From contig NZ_WPZQ01000006.1 of assembly GCF_013030265.1 (NCBI RefSeq), forward strand, positions 248,001-312,000: 64,000 bases of DNA, given 5' to 3'. Each line of letters starts with the position of its first letter. Positions within the stretch are counted from its first letter, which is position 1. Below, one piece after another: positions 1 through 9,188 of the stretch. The stretch is from Ruegeria arenilitoris. GTDB lineage: Bacteria; Pseudomonadota; Alphaproteobacteria; Rhodobacterales; Rhodobacteraceae. The position numbers and the translations under genes are program-made. The notes beneath the pieces are model-generated. The model was given only the letters and a program-made list of their open reading frames with translations. It searched no databases and was not told the origin of the DNA.

Positions 1-268
1 GGCCGGGTATTTTCATGTTAGCAAAAATTGAATATGACCGGTTTCGTAAGCGGATGCTGGCAAGGTTTTGATTTTGTCCACCATCTGCCAGCGGCGCTGC
101 ACAGTGGTTTAACATGTCTGAAAACACTCAAAATGCTGTTGCCAAATCGCAATGCTTGGCGCATTTGCTGCATGGTTTGGCATCCTTTGGCAAGCGGAAC
201 CGGAAAATATGCGATATCAGGTGCGGACGCGCGGATATTGCACCGAAACCAGGAAAACGGGCGAGGGC
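1..268. other. non-coding leader before the glycan cassette
   Basis: No convincing gene is seen here. Short open frames exist on both strands but have no family resemblance and no good ribosome binding site. The stretch probably holds the promoter of the plus-strand cassette that begins at 269. No clear Pho box or other named operator was found. Confidence 0.5.
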
Positions 269-1483
269 ATGAGCCTAGGCATCTCGAAAGACAAAACCGG
301 CCGAGCGCCGCGCATACTTTTCTACAGCCATGATACGTTCGGACTTGGGCATCTGCGACGCTCTCGCGCTCTGGCAGCGGCGATGACACAGGCCGATCCG
401 CTTGCCTCGGCACTGATTCTGACAGGCTCGCCAGTGGCTGGCCGTTTCACCTTTCCCCGCCGCGTCGATCATGTTCGCCTGCCCGGCGTGACGAAACGGG
501 CTGACGGATCCTATGCCGCACAAACCATCGGCATGGGCATCGATGAAGTGACCGAGCTGCGTTCGGGCCTGATTCAGACTGCTGTGCAGCAGTTTGACCC
601 CGATATTCTGATCGTCGACAAGGAACCAACCGGGTTTCGAGGTGAGTTGCTGCCAACGCTTGAGCGTCTCGAAAGATCGCACCGCACAAAGCTGGTTCTT
701 GGCCTGCGCGACGTTCTGGACGAACCCGAGGTTCTGGCCGCTGAATGGGCACGTAAAGAAGCCGTGGCCGCAACCGAGCGCTTTTATCACGAAATATGGG
801 TCTACGGCCTGAAGTCTGTTTATGACCCGACCAAAGGATTGCCGCTTAGCCCCGCGGCGCAATCCCGTATCCACTGGACCGGGTATTTGCGCCGCGATCT
901 GGGTCCGGTCGGCGAACCGCCCGAACAACCTTATATCCTCATCACTCCCGGTGGGGGTGGCGACGGTAAGGCGATGGTCAATCAGGTCCTGTCGGCTTAC
1001 GAGAAAGACCCCGAACTGTCACCACGCGCCGTTCTGGTCTATGGCCCCTTCCTGTCGGGCGAGCTTCGCGAAGAATTCGAGACGCGTGTTGCCGCGTTGA
1101 ACGGCCGTGTCACCGCCGTTGGCTTCGAATCTCAGATCGAAACGCTGTTTGCCGGTGCTGCAGGCGTTGTGTGCATGGGCGGCTACAACACCTTCTGCGA
1201 GGTGTTGTCCTTCGACAAGCGCGCCGTCATCGTCCCGCGCACCACACCACGGCTCGAACAGTGGATCCGCGCCTCGCGTGCCGAGGATCTTGGGCTTGTT
1301 CGGATGCTGGATGAAACCCGCGACGGGCTCAGCGCAGATGCGATGATCCAGGCGATCCGCAACCTGCCACATCAGCCGCTGCCGTCGCAGGCAATCAGCA
1401 GCGGTCTGCTGGATGGGCTGGACTACGTCACCCATCGCATTGACGCCCTTCTGGGTGGGGAACAGGAACGGGCAACCGGATGA
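269..1483 (+). CDS. MurG/COG4671-like predicted glycosyltransferase
   Basis: Predicted cytoplasmic nucleotide-sugar glycosyltransferase of the GT-B fold, 404 aa. The N-terminal motif GLGHLRRSRA lies at residues 25-34, the glycine-rich PGGGGDG around 240, and CMGGYNT around 310, where MurG-like enzymes bind the nucleotide sugar. The open frame extends upstream to 152, but the ATG at 269 starts just before the conserved region, so I chose it; the ribosome binding site (GCGAGGG) is poor. It overlaps the next gene by ATGA. The gene at 4381 is a diverged paralogue. The acceptor and sugar are unknown. Confidence 0.85.
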   Translation: MSLGISKDKTGRAPRILFYSHDTFGLGHLRRSRALAAAMTQADPLASALILTGSPVAGRFTFPRRVDHVRLPGVTKRADGSYAAQTIGMGIDEVTELRSGLIQTAVQQFDPDILIVDKEPTGFRGELLPTLERLERSHRTKLVLGLRDVLDEPEVLAAEWARKEAVAATERFYHEIWVYGLKSVYDPTKGLPLSPAAQSRIHWTGYLRRDLGPVGEPPEQPYILITPGGGGDGKAMVNQVLSAYEKDPELSPRAVLVYGPFLSGELREEFETRVAALNGRVTAVGFESQIETLFAGAAGVVCMGGYNTFCEVLSFDKRAVIVPRTTPRLEQWIRASRAEDLGLVRMLDETRDGLSADAMIQAIRNLPHQPLPSQAISSGLLDGLDYVTHRIDALLGGEQERATG

Positions 1484-2727
1484 CCACAACCGAACCCAAA
1501 CTGGCGGTGCTGGTCAAAGGGTGGCCGCGCCTGTCCGAGACGTTTATTGCACAGGAACTGGTGGCCCTTCAGGATGCCGGGCATCAGTTCGACATCTGGT
1601 CGCTGCGCCATCCGACCGATACCAAACGGCACCCGCTGCATGACCGGTTCAAGGGTCAGGTGCATTACCTGCCTGAATATCTTTACGATGTACCCGAACG
1701 TATCTGGGCCGCGCGCGAAGTTGCAAAACGCCTGCCCGGCTACGCCCGGGCCTACGAAATCTGGCGGCAAGACCTGCGCCGTGATCCGACCCACAATCGC
1801 ATCCGGCGTTTCGGTCAGGCCTGTGTGCTGGCGGCCGAGCTTCCTGCTTCGACCCATGCAATGTATGCGCATTTCATGCACACGCCATCTTCGGTCGCGC
1901 GCTACGCTGCCATCATGCGCGACATACCGTGGAGCTTTGCCGCCCACGCCAAGGACATCTGGACATCCCCGGATTGGGAAAAGCAGGAAAAGCTGCAGGC
2001 CGCGACCTATGGCGCCACCTTCGGGGCGACCTGCACCGCAATCGGTGCGCGGCATTTGCGCGAGCTGGCTGATGACCCCGCGCGGGTTGAACTCATCTAC
2101 CACGGGCTTGATCTGTCGCGCTTTCCTGATCCGCCACAGCGTGACCCTCGTTTACCGGATGGCCCATTCCACATGATATCGGTGGGCCGGCTGGTCGAAA
2201 AGAAAGGCTTTGACCGGCTGATTGATGCCTTTGCCATGCTGCCATCCTCGCTGGATTGGCACTGGACCCATATCGGTGGCGGTACCCTCGACAAGGCGCT
2301 TCAGGATCGCGCAGCAGCTGCAGGTCTGTCGGAGCGGATCACATGGAAAGGCGCGTGTGATCAGCCCGAAGTCATTGCCGAAATGCGCAAGGCCGATTTG
2401 TTCGTTCTGCCCAGCCGCATTGCCGAGGATGGTGACCGCGACGGTTTACCGAATGTGCTGATGGAAGCCGCTTCGCAGCGTCTGCCCATCCTCTCCACAC
2501 CCGTATCGGCTATCCCCGAATTTATCGAAACCGGTGTCCACGGCATCCTGTCCGATGATGATCCCGCTGCTTTGGCTCAGGCAATCACAACGCTGGCCAA
2601 TAATCCCGGCGCAGCTGAACGGATGGCAAAGGCGGCCTACGATCGCCTGATCGCCGAATTCCGCATGGATCCCGGTATCGCACGCCTGTCCGAACGCCTG
2701 AACGCATTGTGCATGGAAGAGGCCTGA
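1480..2727 (+). CDS. family 4 glycosyltransferase (WcaL-like)
   Basis: Retaining GT-B glycosyltransferase, 415 aa. The N-terminal segment GWPRLSETFI is typical of WcaL/exopolysaccharide-type GT4 enzymes. The C-terminal half carries SVGRLVEKKGFDRL (donor domain) and the acid-rich DRDGLPNVLMEA segment of the EX7E motif. The start overlaps the stop of the upstream gene (ATGA), so translation is probably coupled. The product is likely a surface glycan or glycolipid, but the sugar donor cannot be read from the sequence. Confidence 0.88.
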   Translation: MTTTEPKLAVLVKGWPRLSETFIAQELVALQDAGHQFDIWSLRHPTDTKRHPLHDRFKGQVHYLPEYLYDVPERIWAAREVAKRLPGYARAYEIWRQDLRRDPTHNRIRRFGQACVLAAELPASTHAMYAHFMHTPSSVARYAAIMRDIPWSFAAHAKDIWTSPDWEKQEKLQAATYGATFGATCTAIGARHLRELADDPARVELIYHGLDLSRFPDPPQRDPRLPDGPFHMISVGRLVEKKGFDRLIDAFAMLPSSLDWHWTHIGGGTLDKALQDRAAAAGLSERITWKGACDQPEVIAEMRKADLFVLPSRIAEDGDRDGLPNVLMEAASQRLPILSTPVSAIPEFIETGVHGILSDDDPAALAQAITTLANNPGAAERMAKAAYDRLIAEFRMDPGIARLSERLNALCMEEA

Positions 2728-3803
2728 TGGCCCGGGTCGCCTTCTATGCTCCGATGAAGTCACCCCAAAGCCCGGTTCCTTCGGGTGATCGCGAAATGGC
2801 CCGGAACCTGATGCATGCGATCGGTGCACAGGGCGATAGGGTCGATCTGGTCTCCGAATTGCGGATCTACGACAAAACAGGCGACAGCACCATTCAGGAC
2901 AGGCTGCGTACAGCGGCCGAGGCGGAGGCTACACGCCTAGTCGCGGAAATGCCCGGGGATACCGATCTTTGGGTGACCTACCACAACTACTACAAAGCCC
3001 CTGACCTGCTGGGTCCAAAGGTCGCCCACGCGCGCGGCATTCCGTATGTACAGCTTGAAAGCACACGTGCGACCAGCCGACTTACGGGGCCATGGTCCGG
3101 CTTTGCGCAATCTGCGCACGATGCCTGTGACGCGGCACAGGTGATTTTCTATCACACCGCCAACGACCTGATCACGCTAAAGCGGGAGCGGTACGGCAAT
3201 CAAACCCTGTCCGAGCTGCCACCCTTTCTGCCCATTTCCGAACTTCCCGGTGCGTCTTCCTGCAACGGGCCGATGCTGGCGGTGGGGATGATGCGCCACG
3301 GCGACAAATTCGCCTCATATGAAATTCTGGCCGACACGCTGGAACATCTCTCTGGCGACTGGCAGCTGAACATCGCAGGCGATGGCCCTGCCCGTGCCGA
3401 GGTCGAGACCCTGGTGGCACCCTTTGATGATAGGGTACAGTTTCTGGGTCAGCTCGATCGTACCGCATTGCAGAAGGTGTACGAAACCGCTTCGATGCTT
3501 GTCTGGCCCGGTGTGAACGAGGCCTATGGAATGATCTATCTGGAAGCGCAGGCAAGCGGCCTGCCAGTGGTGGCGCAGGATCGCCCCGGTGTCCGCGATG
3601 TGCTGATGTCAGCGGACCATCCTGCCATTGAAACGGGTGCAAAGGGGCTGGCCAAACGAATTCAGACATTGCTGGCCGATCCCGCATTGCGTCAGTCCGA
3701 GGGTGCGAAGGCGCGGGCCTATGTTGCCCAACGCCATTTGATCCCATCTGCAACAGAACGGTTCTGGGCCACAGTTCGACCCCTGCTGGAGAAACACTCA
3801 TGA
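2727..3803 (+). CDS. family 4 glycosyltransferase
   Basis: Second GT4-type glycosyltransferase of the cassette, 358 aa. Seen are an N-terminal PSGDREMARNLM acceptor-side segment and the C-terminal EX7E motif in NEAYGMIYLEAQASGLP. An upstream in-frame ATG exists at 2709, but the ATG at 2727 overlaps the previous stop (TGATG) and begins the conserved MARVAFYAPMKSP, so it is preferred. Only weakly similar to the GT4 before it, so the two probably add different residues. Confidence 0.85.
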   Translation: MARVAFYAPMKSPQSPVPSGDREMARNLMHAIGAQGDRVDLVSELRIYDKTGDSTIQDRLRTAAEAEATRLVAEMPGDTDLWVTYHNYYKAPDLLGPKVAHARGIPYVQLESTRATSRLTGPWSGFAQSAHDACDAAQVIFYHTANDLITLKRERYGNQTLSELPPFLPISELPGASSCNGPMLAVGMMRHGDKFASYEILADTLEHLSGDWQLNIAGDGPARAEVETLVAPFDDRVQFLGQLDRTALQKVYETASMLVWPGVNEAYGMIYLEAQASGLPVVAQDRPGVRDVLMSADHPAIETGAKGLAKRIQTLLADPALRQSEGAKARAYVAQRHLIPSATERFWATVRPLLEKHS

Positions 3804-4384
3804 GCAAACTGGCACTGCTGCGTCATGGCCATACCGACTGGAACCGCGCGGGTCGCATTCAGGGCCGCAGCGACATTGCACTTGATGAGCAGGCGCGCGC
3901 TGAATTGGCCGGGTACCAACTGCCGGACCCGTGGAACACGGCCTCGCTGTGGGCAAGCCCACTTGGCCGCGCCTTTGAGACGGCGCAACTGGTGGCTGGC
4001 CATGATCCACAGACTTCAGATGCGTTGATCGAGATGAACTGGGGCGACTGGGAAGGACAGCGCGGCGTCGACCTCATCGAAGAGGCGGACAGCGGCTATC
4101 GCCACATCGAAGACTGGGGCTGGGATTTCCGCCCCCCGAATGGCGAAAGCCCTGCGGAGCTCTGGGCGCGTCTCGAGCCGTGGGTGTCGGGATTGCAGAA
4201 CGATGCAATTGCCGTGTGCCATATCGGTATCATGCGGGTCATTCTGGCAAAAGCGTGGGGTTGGGATTTCTCTGGTCCCGCCCCGTTCAAGATCAAACGC
4301 AACCGCCTTTTCGTCGTGGATCTCGACACGATGGCCCCGGTGCCTGAACCCGTCCGCCTGACGCCGCGCGAGGTGTCCGCATGA
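3800..4384 (+). CDS. histidine phosphatase family protein (phosphoglycerate-mutase-like)
   Basis: Phosphatase of the histidine phosphatase superfamily, 194 aa. The catalytic LLRHGHTDWN is at the N terminus, followed by SPLGRAFETA (phosphate-binding Arg), the acidic MNWGDWEG, and the second histidine in VCHIGIMRVI. It overlaps both neighbours by ATGA, in the middle of four glycosyltransferases. It may dephosphorylate a sugar phosphate or a glycan intermediate; substrate not determinable here. Confidence 0.85.
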   Translation: MSKLALLRHGHTDWNRAGRIQGRSDIALDEQARAELAGYQLPDPWNTASLWASPLGRAFETAQLVAGHDPQTSDALIEMNWGDWEGQRGVDLIEEADSGYRHIEDWGWDFRPPNGESPAELWARLEPWVSGLQNDAIAVCHIGIMRVILAKAWGWDFSGPAPFKIKRNRLFVVDLDTMAPVPEPVRLTPREVSA

Positions 4385-5523
4385 GGGTGATGATCGTCGT
4401 CACCCATCTGCTGGGAACCGGTCATCTGAGCCGGGCCCTGACCCTTGGCCGTGCCTTCGTTGAACAAGGGCATGACGTGTTTGTGGTCTCCGGCGGGATG
4501 CCCGCACCGCAGCTGGACACCAGCGGAATGACTTTGCTTGGTTTGCCGCCCCTGCGATCAGACGGCACCGATTTCACGCGACTTCTGACCCAGACCGGCG
4601 ACATCGCCACGCCAGCCTATCAGGAGGCTCGCGCCAATGCGCTGATACAGGCTGTCGGCAGCTTTCAGCCTCAGATTCTGATAACCGAGCTTTATCCGTT
4701 CGGACGCCGCAGTCTGGCGGCAGAGTTTCAGGCCGCACTTGAGGCCGCACAGGAGCTCCCTACACGCCCCGTCATTCTGGGCTCGATCCGCGATATCCTC
4801 GCGCCGCCCTCAAAACCCTCAAAGGCAGAACGTGCCGATGAGGTTGTGGCACAGTACTATGACGGAATTCTCGTGCACTCTGATCCCCGGATCACGCCGC
4901 TGAACATCAGTTGGCCGGTATCGGAAGCTCTGGCGGACCGGCTGCACTATACGGGTTTCGTTGCGCCCTCTGCGCCATCACCCCATCCCGAAAGCATCGG
5001 AACAGACGAGATTCTGGTCAGCGCTGGTGGAGGCTCGGTCGGACAACCGATCTTTCGCGCAGCCATCGAGGCCGCCCGAAAGATGCCAAACACGCACTGG
5101 CGCATGTTGGTCGGCGGTCAGGATGCAACCACCCGCATCAGTGAACTGGCACAGCTTGCTGGTGATGCACCTGTAACACTTGAACCGGTACGCCCTGACT
5201 TTCGCCAGATGCTGCCGCTGGCCAAGGCATCGGTCAGCATGTGCGGCTACAACACTGCGATGGACCTGCTGCAATCCGGCACTCCGTCCGTTCTGATACC
5301 GTTTGACGATGGCAAAGAGGTCGAGCAAGGCCTGCGGGGGCAAAGCCTCGCACAACTTCCGGCAATCGAGGTTCTGCCCAGCAGTGAATTGAACGGACAA
5401 AGCCTGTCTGATGCGCTGATGCGCGTCATCACGGACGGGCCGCGCGACGCGATGCAGCACGGCTTTGACGGTGCTAAGCGATCTGTTGAAATCGCAACAG
5501 GCTTACTGGAGCGCAGACAATGA
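4381..5523 (+). CDS. MurG/COG4671-like predicted glycosyltransferase
   Basis: Predicted GT-B glycosyltransferase, 380 aa, paralogous to the first gene of the cassette: GTGHLSRALTLGRA near residue 12, a glycine-rich AGGGSVG near 217, and MCGYNTAMDLLQSG near 285. Overlaps neighbours on both sides by ATGA. Two members of one rather rare glycosyltransferase family in one operon suggest two successive transfers of related sugars. Confidence 0.83.
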   Translation: MRVMIVVTHLLGTGHLSRALTLGRAFVEQGHDVFVVSGGMPAPQLDTSGMTLLGLPPLRSDGTDFTRLLTQTGDIATPAYQEARANALIQAVGSFQPQILITELYPFGRRSLAAEFQAALEAAQELPTRPVILGSIRDILAPPSKPSKAERADEVVAQYYDGILVHSDPRITPLNISWPVSEALADRLHYTGFVAPSAPSPHPESIGTDEILVSAGGGSVGQPIFRAAIEAARKMPNTHWRMLVGGQDATTRISELAQLAGDAPVTLEPVRPDFRQMLPLAKASVSMCGYNTAMDLLQSGTPSVLIPFDDGKEVEQGLRGQSLAQLPAIEVLPSSELNGQSLSDALMRVITDGPRDAMQHGFDGAKRSVEIATGLLERRQ

Positions 5524-6272
5524 CCCCAGACTGGCGCCCCCTGCACGCAGAATTGGAGGAATGGCAGACCCAAGGTCTGACCCTTCCGCTTTGGTGGCGC
5601 GATGATGACGCCGTGACCCCAACCCCACAACTGGATGTCTTAACCGACCTGAGCAACCGCCTCGACCTGCCCGTCCACCTTGCCGTCATTCCCCGCGATG
5701 CGGATCAGGCACTGTCAAAATATATGGCCAAAGAGCCTGCCCTGATCCCTGTCGTACACGGCTGGGCGCATCAAAATCACGCTCCGAAAAAGGAAAAGAA
5801 GGCCGAATTCCGCCTGCACCGCTCGCTGGATGACATCACTGCCGATGCAAAAGCGGGCCTGACAAGACTACGGGAGCTGTTTGGTGAAACGCTGCGACCG
5901 ATGTTCGTTCCCCCGTGGAACCGAATTGATTCAGAGGTTGCCGCCGAGCTTCCGGGGATGGGTTATCGTGTTCTGTCGACTGCCACGCCACGAAAGGCCG
6001 CAAACGCGGCACCCGGACTGGAACAGATCAACACCCATCTTGACCCCATTGACTGGCGCGGTACGCGCGGCTTGGCGGCCCCAGATATGCTGATCGCCAA
6101 AACCGTCCAGTTACTGAAAGACCGCCGAGAAGGTTCTGGAGATAACACCGAACCCTTTGGCGTGTTGACCCATCACCTTGTTCATGATCAAGACATCTGG
6201 ACCTTTACCGAAGATTTACTGCGCAGACTTCTGGACGGTCCGGCAACCGTCTGGACAATGCCGCGCGACTGA
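5520..6272 (+). CDS. polysaccharide deacetylase-like protein
   Basis: 250 aa protein of the carbohydrate esterase 4 / NodB-like superfamily. Visible active-site elements are WWRDDDA near residue 22 (the catalytic and metal Asp), VVHGWAHQNH near residue 78 (metal histidines HxxxH), VPPWNRI near residue 130, and a late LTHHLVHD histidine motif. No signal peptide, so it probably works in the cytoplasm on a glycan or lipid-linked sugar made by the neighbouring glycosyltransferases. Overlaps the upstream gene by ATGA. Confidence 0.8.
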   Translation: MTPDWRPLHAELEEWQTQGLTLPLWWRDDDAVTPTPQLDVLTDLSNRLDLPVHLAVIPRDADQALSKYMAKEPALIPVVHGWAHQNHAPKKEKKAEFRLHRSLDDITADAKAGLTRLRELFGETLRPMFVPPWNRIDSEVAAELPGMGYRVLSTATPRKAANAAPGLEQINTHLDPIDWRGTRGLAAPDMLIAKTVQLLKDRREGSGDNTEPFGVLTHHLVHDQDIWTFTEDLLRRLLDGPATVWTMPRD

Positions 6273-6290
6273 CTACTCAAGGAGTTCCCG

Positions 6291-6767
6291 ATGAGCCGAC
6301 TGGATTCCATGCTGCGCCGCCTGACCGCGCAGCGCGATGGTCTGAACTGGGCTGCCGCACAGATCAGCGGCGTCGACGGCGATGTTCTGGATATGGGGCT
6401 CGGGAATGGCCGCACCTATGATCACCTGCGCGAAATCCTGCCCAGCCGCCGGATCTGGGTGATGGACCGTGTGCTGCAGTGCCATCCCGACAGCACTCCG
6501 CCAGCCGAGGACTTTCTGCAGGGCGAGGCCGAACCGATGCTGGAAAAACTGGCACAAAACGGTAGGGGCATTGCTATGGCGCATTACGATTTCGGGCGCG
6601 GCATCAAATCCGAAGACGTGGCCGAGGCCGCGCGGCTCAGCCCGATGATTGCCAATGTAATGTTGCCGGGTGGATTGCTGATCTCTGGCCAGCCTCTGGT
6701 AGGCTTCGATCAGATCAAAGGGCCCGAGACCATAGCCCCGGACCGTTATCTGTTCTATCGCACCTGA
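6291..6767 (+). CDS. small class I SAM-dependent methyltransferase
   Basis: 158 aa methyltransferase-like protein. The SAM-binding loop is seen as DMGLGNGRTYDHL near residue 32, followed by WVMDR at the end of the second strand. It has AAGGAG 13-8 bases before the ATG. It ends 11 bases from the stop of phnM, with which it converges. It probably belongs to the preceding cassette (18-base gap) rather than to phn. Target unknown. Confidence 0.75.
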   Translation: MSRLDSMLRRLTAQRDGLNWAAAQISGVDGDVLDMGLGNGRTYDHLREILPSRRIWVMDRVLQCHPDSTPPAEDFLQGEAEPMLEKLAQNGRGIAMAHYDFGRGIKSEDVAEAARLSPMIANVMLPGGLLISGQPLVGFDQIKGPETIAPDRYLFYRT

Positions 6768-6778
6768 ACGGCCCTTCG

Positions 6779-7921
6779 TCAGGCGACCCGACGCCCTCGG
6801 GACCAGACTGCACTCAGCGCCGGAACACCGGCACGCATCCGGAACCGGATCAGATCGGCGCGCGTTCCGGCCCGCAATTCTCCACGGTCAGTCAAACCGG
6901 CGGCCTGTGCAGGGGTAAGCGTGACGGTTTTCATACCCCTTGCCAGATCACCCCACATCTCGCCCAGCATCGCTGCGGAAAGCAGCAATGCTGACGGCAC
7001 GTAATCCGAAGACATGATGTCCAGATGGCCAAGCTCGGCCAGCTCTCGCGCCGCCACATTGCCCGAATGCGACCCACCCCGGATGACGTTCGGTGCGCCC
7101 ATCATCACCTTGATACCGTGATCATGGCAGGCGCGTGCGGCCTCGACCGTGGTTGGAAACTCGGCAAGGCGAATACCGTGCCCTGCCGAGACACGAACCT
7201 GATCCTCGGTCGTGTCATCATGGCTGGCCAGCACCGCGCCAAAGCGGCGGGCTGCCTTGACCGTTTCGACCTCGTGCCGGTCACCGTTCCGGTCCCGCAG
7301 CCCCTGCAACTGGTCGATATGCTGCTTGAACATATCATCGTCCATGCTGTGCTTGCCCTGTACATAAGCCTTGAGCTTTGAGAGGTCGCGAAACTGCCTC
7401 TGCCCAGGTGTATGATCCATCAGAGACACCAGACCGACGCGATCCTCGGGGCCAAACTCATCCAGCTCATCAACCAGCGTCTCGGAACAAACCTCGGCCC
7501 GCAAATGCAGGAAGTGGCTGATCTTCAGCGCATCCTGTTCCCGTAGCTGCCAAAGCTCTTCGGACAATCCGCGCGCATATTTCAGATACCGGGCCTGACC
7601 ACTGGGGATCGACCCCACACGCATGGCGTCAAACACCGTCGTGATACCCGTGCTTGCCAGTTCAGCATCATGCGCAATGATCGCTGCAGCATGAGGCCAG
7701 TCCACTTTCGGGCGTGGCTGAATATGACGCTCCAGATTGTCGGTGTGCAGCTCGACCAGACCGGGACTGATGTAGTCCCCCTCACAATCGATCGCGCCCG
7801 CAGGAACCGAGTTACCCGTATCGATTTCGGTGATGTTCTCGCCGACAATCCGGACACTGCCGATTACAGTTTCTTCGGGCAGAACAAGCGTGGCATTGGC
7901 AAGGATCAATTCTTCTGTCAT
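6779..7921 (-). CDS. phnM: alpha-D-ribose 1-methylphosphonate 5-triphosphate diphosphatase
   Basis: PhnM removes pyrophosphate from ribose 1-methylphosphonate 5-triphosphate before C-P bond cleavage. The 380 aa amidohydrolase-fold protein shows the metal site PGLVELHTDNLERH near residue 55, SHDDTTEDQV in the middle and the C-terminal SSDYVPSALL segment typical of PhnM. It is separated from phnGHIJKLN by the oppositely directed DUF1045 gene and is transcribed divergently from it, with only 53 bases between the starts. No strong ribosome binding site is visible. Confidence 0.95.
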   Translation of the reverse strand: MTEELILANATLVLPEETVIGSVRIVGENITEIDTGNSVPAGAIDCEGDYISPGLVELHTDNLERHIQPRPKVDWPHAAAIIAHDAELASTGITTVFDAMRVGSIPSGQARYLKYARGLSEELWQLREQDALKISHFLHLRAEVCSETLVDELDEFGPEDRVGLVSLMDHTPGQRQFRDLSKLKAYVQGKHSMDDDMFKQHIDQLQGLRDRNGDRHEVETVKAARRFGAVLASHDDTTEDQVRVSAGHGIRLAEFPTTVEAARACHDHGIKVMMGAPNVIRGGSHSGNVAARELAELGHLDIMSSDYVPSALLLSAAMLGEMWGDLARGMKTVTLTPAQAAGLTDRGELRAGTRADLIRFRMRAGVPALSAVWSRGRRVA

Positions 7922-7974
7922 CTGAACTTCACGTAGTTTGAACTATTGGGTAGGCCACGCAATAGGAGGCCAAT

Positions 7975-8658
7975 GTGACATTCACGCGATACGCGATCTA
8001 TTTTGCGCCACCCGCCGATGCGGACTGGACGAAATTCGCAACCAACTGGTTGGGTTGGGACATGGAAGCCGGATCCGAGGCGGCGCATCCGGTCGTCGAT
8101 GGTATCGATGTGGCCTCGGTTACCGAAACTCCGCGCAAATATGGGCTGCATGCCACTATGAAACCGCCCTTCCGCCTGTACCAGGGGCGGTCGGTAACGC
8201 AGCTGCAGGATGCTTGCGCGCAACTTGCCGCGTCTTACGCCCCGATCTCGCTGGATGGTTTGGAGATTGCGCGGTTGGGCCGTTTCCTGGCTCTGCGCCC
8301 TCACGGCAATACCGGCCAGCTTGGGGAGCTGGCTGCTGCCTGCGTGCGTGACCTCGACCGGTTCCGGGCACCCGCGACCGAGGATGAACTGGCCCGCCGT
8401 CGCGCTGCGGGCCTGTCGATGGAACAGGATGCCAACCTGACCAACTGGGGCTACCCTTATGTTCTGGACTCGTTTCGCTTTCACATCACGCTCAGCGGCA
8501 AACTGGACAAGCCCACGCTGAGTAGTGTTCAAGCGGCGCTGGAAACCCGTCTTGGTCCGCTGTTGCCCACCCCATTCCGGATCAATGATCTGGCACTGAT
8601 GGGCGAGGCTGATGACGGTCGGTTTCACCTGATCCATCGCTACGCCCTCTCCGGTTGA
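7975..8658 (+). CDS. DUF1045 phosphonate-metabolism protein
   Basis: 227 aa protein of the DUF1045 family found inside alphaproteobacterial phn clusters, related in fold to 2H phosphoesterases. The two short His motifs can be seen as YGLHATMKPPF near residue 60 and FRFHITLSG near residue 166, consistent with an HxT pair. The start is the GTG at 7975, four bases after AGGAGG. Its 3' end overlaps the convergent phnN by 19 bases. Related family members act on cyclic ribose phosphates, so a role after the C-P lyase step is a reasonable inference. Confidence 0.88.
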   Translation: MTFTRYAIYFAPPADADWTKFATNWLGWDMEAGSEAAHPVVDGIDVASVTETPRKYGLHATMKPPFRLYQGRSVTQLQDACAQLAASYAPISLDGLEIARLGRFLALRPHGNTGQLGELAAACVRDLDRFRAPATEDELARRRAAGLSMEQDANLTNWGYPYVLDSFRFHITLSGKLDKPTLSSVQAALETRLGPLLPTPFRINDLALMGEADDGRFHLIHRYALSG

Positions 8659-9188
8659 AGACCGGTCAGGATTTCATTCACCGTGTCATCAAGCGATCCG
8701 GAGTTATCGACTTCGATAACCCGGTTCAGACCTTCAGGCAGCGGTGCCCTCGCCCGGCCCAATCGACGCATCTGCTCTGCCGAGCTTTCCCGGCCGCGCG
8801 ACGAAAGGCGCTGCGCAAGAACCTCTGCATCAGCAGTTAGCGAAACCACGATCAACTCACCAAACTCGTCCTGCGCCTGCAACAATACGGATCGCGACAG
8901 ATTGACCAGAACGGCCTTTGCCTCTCGCCGCTGTTCCACAATCTCTTGCGGAATTCCATAATGCAGACCATGTGCAGGCCAGTGCAAAGCAAATGCGCCA
9001 TCCAGCAACATCTGCTCGAACACATCGACCGAGACCCTCTCAAATTCTTCGCCTTCTTCACCTTCAGGACGCGTGATAACCCGCCTAACCCGCTGAATGC
9101 CGTTGGCCCGCGCCTCCAGCGCCTCCATCACGCTGTCCTTGCCGACCCCGGAAGGTCCGACAACCGCTATGACAGGCGCCAGCCTCAT
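8640..9188 (-). CDS. phnN: ribose 1,5-bisphosphate phosphokinase
   Basis: PhnN phosphorylates ribose 1,5-bisphosphate to PRPP, the last step that returns the ribose from phosphonate breakdown. The 182 aa protein has a guanylate-kinase-like P-loop, VVGPSGVGKDS. The open frame reaches 9236, but the ATG at 9188 overlaps the phnL stop (ATGA) and leads directly into the P-loop, so it is used. The end overlaps the DUF1045 gene on the other strand. Confidence 0.92.
   Translation of the reverse strand: MRLAPVIAVVGPSGVGKDSVMEALEARANGIQRVRRVITRPEGEEGEEFERVSVDVFEQMLLDGAFALHWPAHGLHYGIPQEIVEQRREAKAVLVNLSRSVLLQAQDEFGELIVVSLTADAEVLAQRLSSRGRESSAEQMRRLGRARAPLPEGLNRVIEVDNSGSLDDTVNEILTGLQPERA

Noticed and set aside
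152..268. N-terminal extension of the first glycosyltransferase
   Set aside because: The 39 extra codons show no conserved motif; the ATG at 269 lies directly before the family N terminus.
1..268. Pho box before the glycan cassette
   Set aside because: ATGACCG near 36 matches one half, but the second half does not fit at the right spacing.
28..333. Open frame of 101 codons on the plus strand near the left edge
   Set aside because: It overlaps the start of the first glycosyltransferase in another frame, has no ribosome binding site and no family resemblance.
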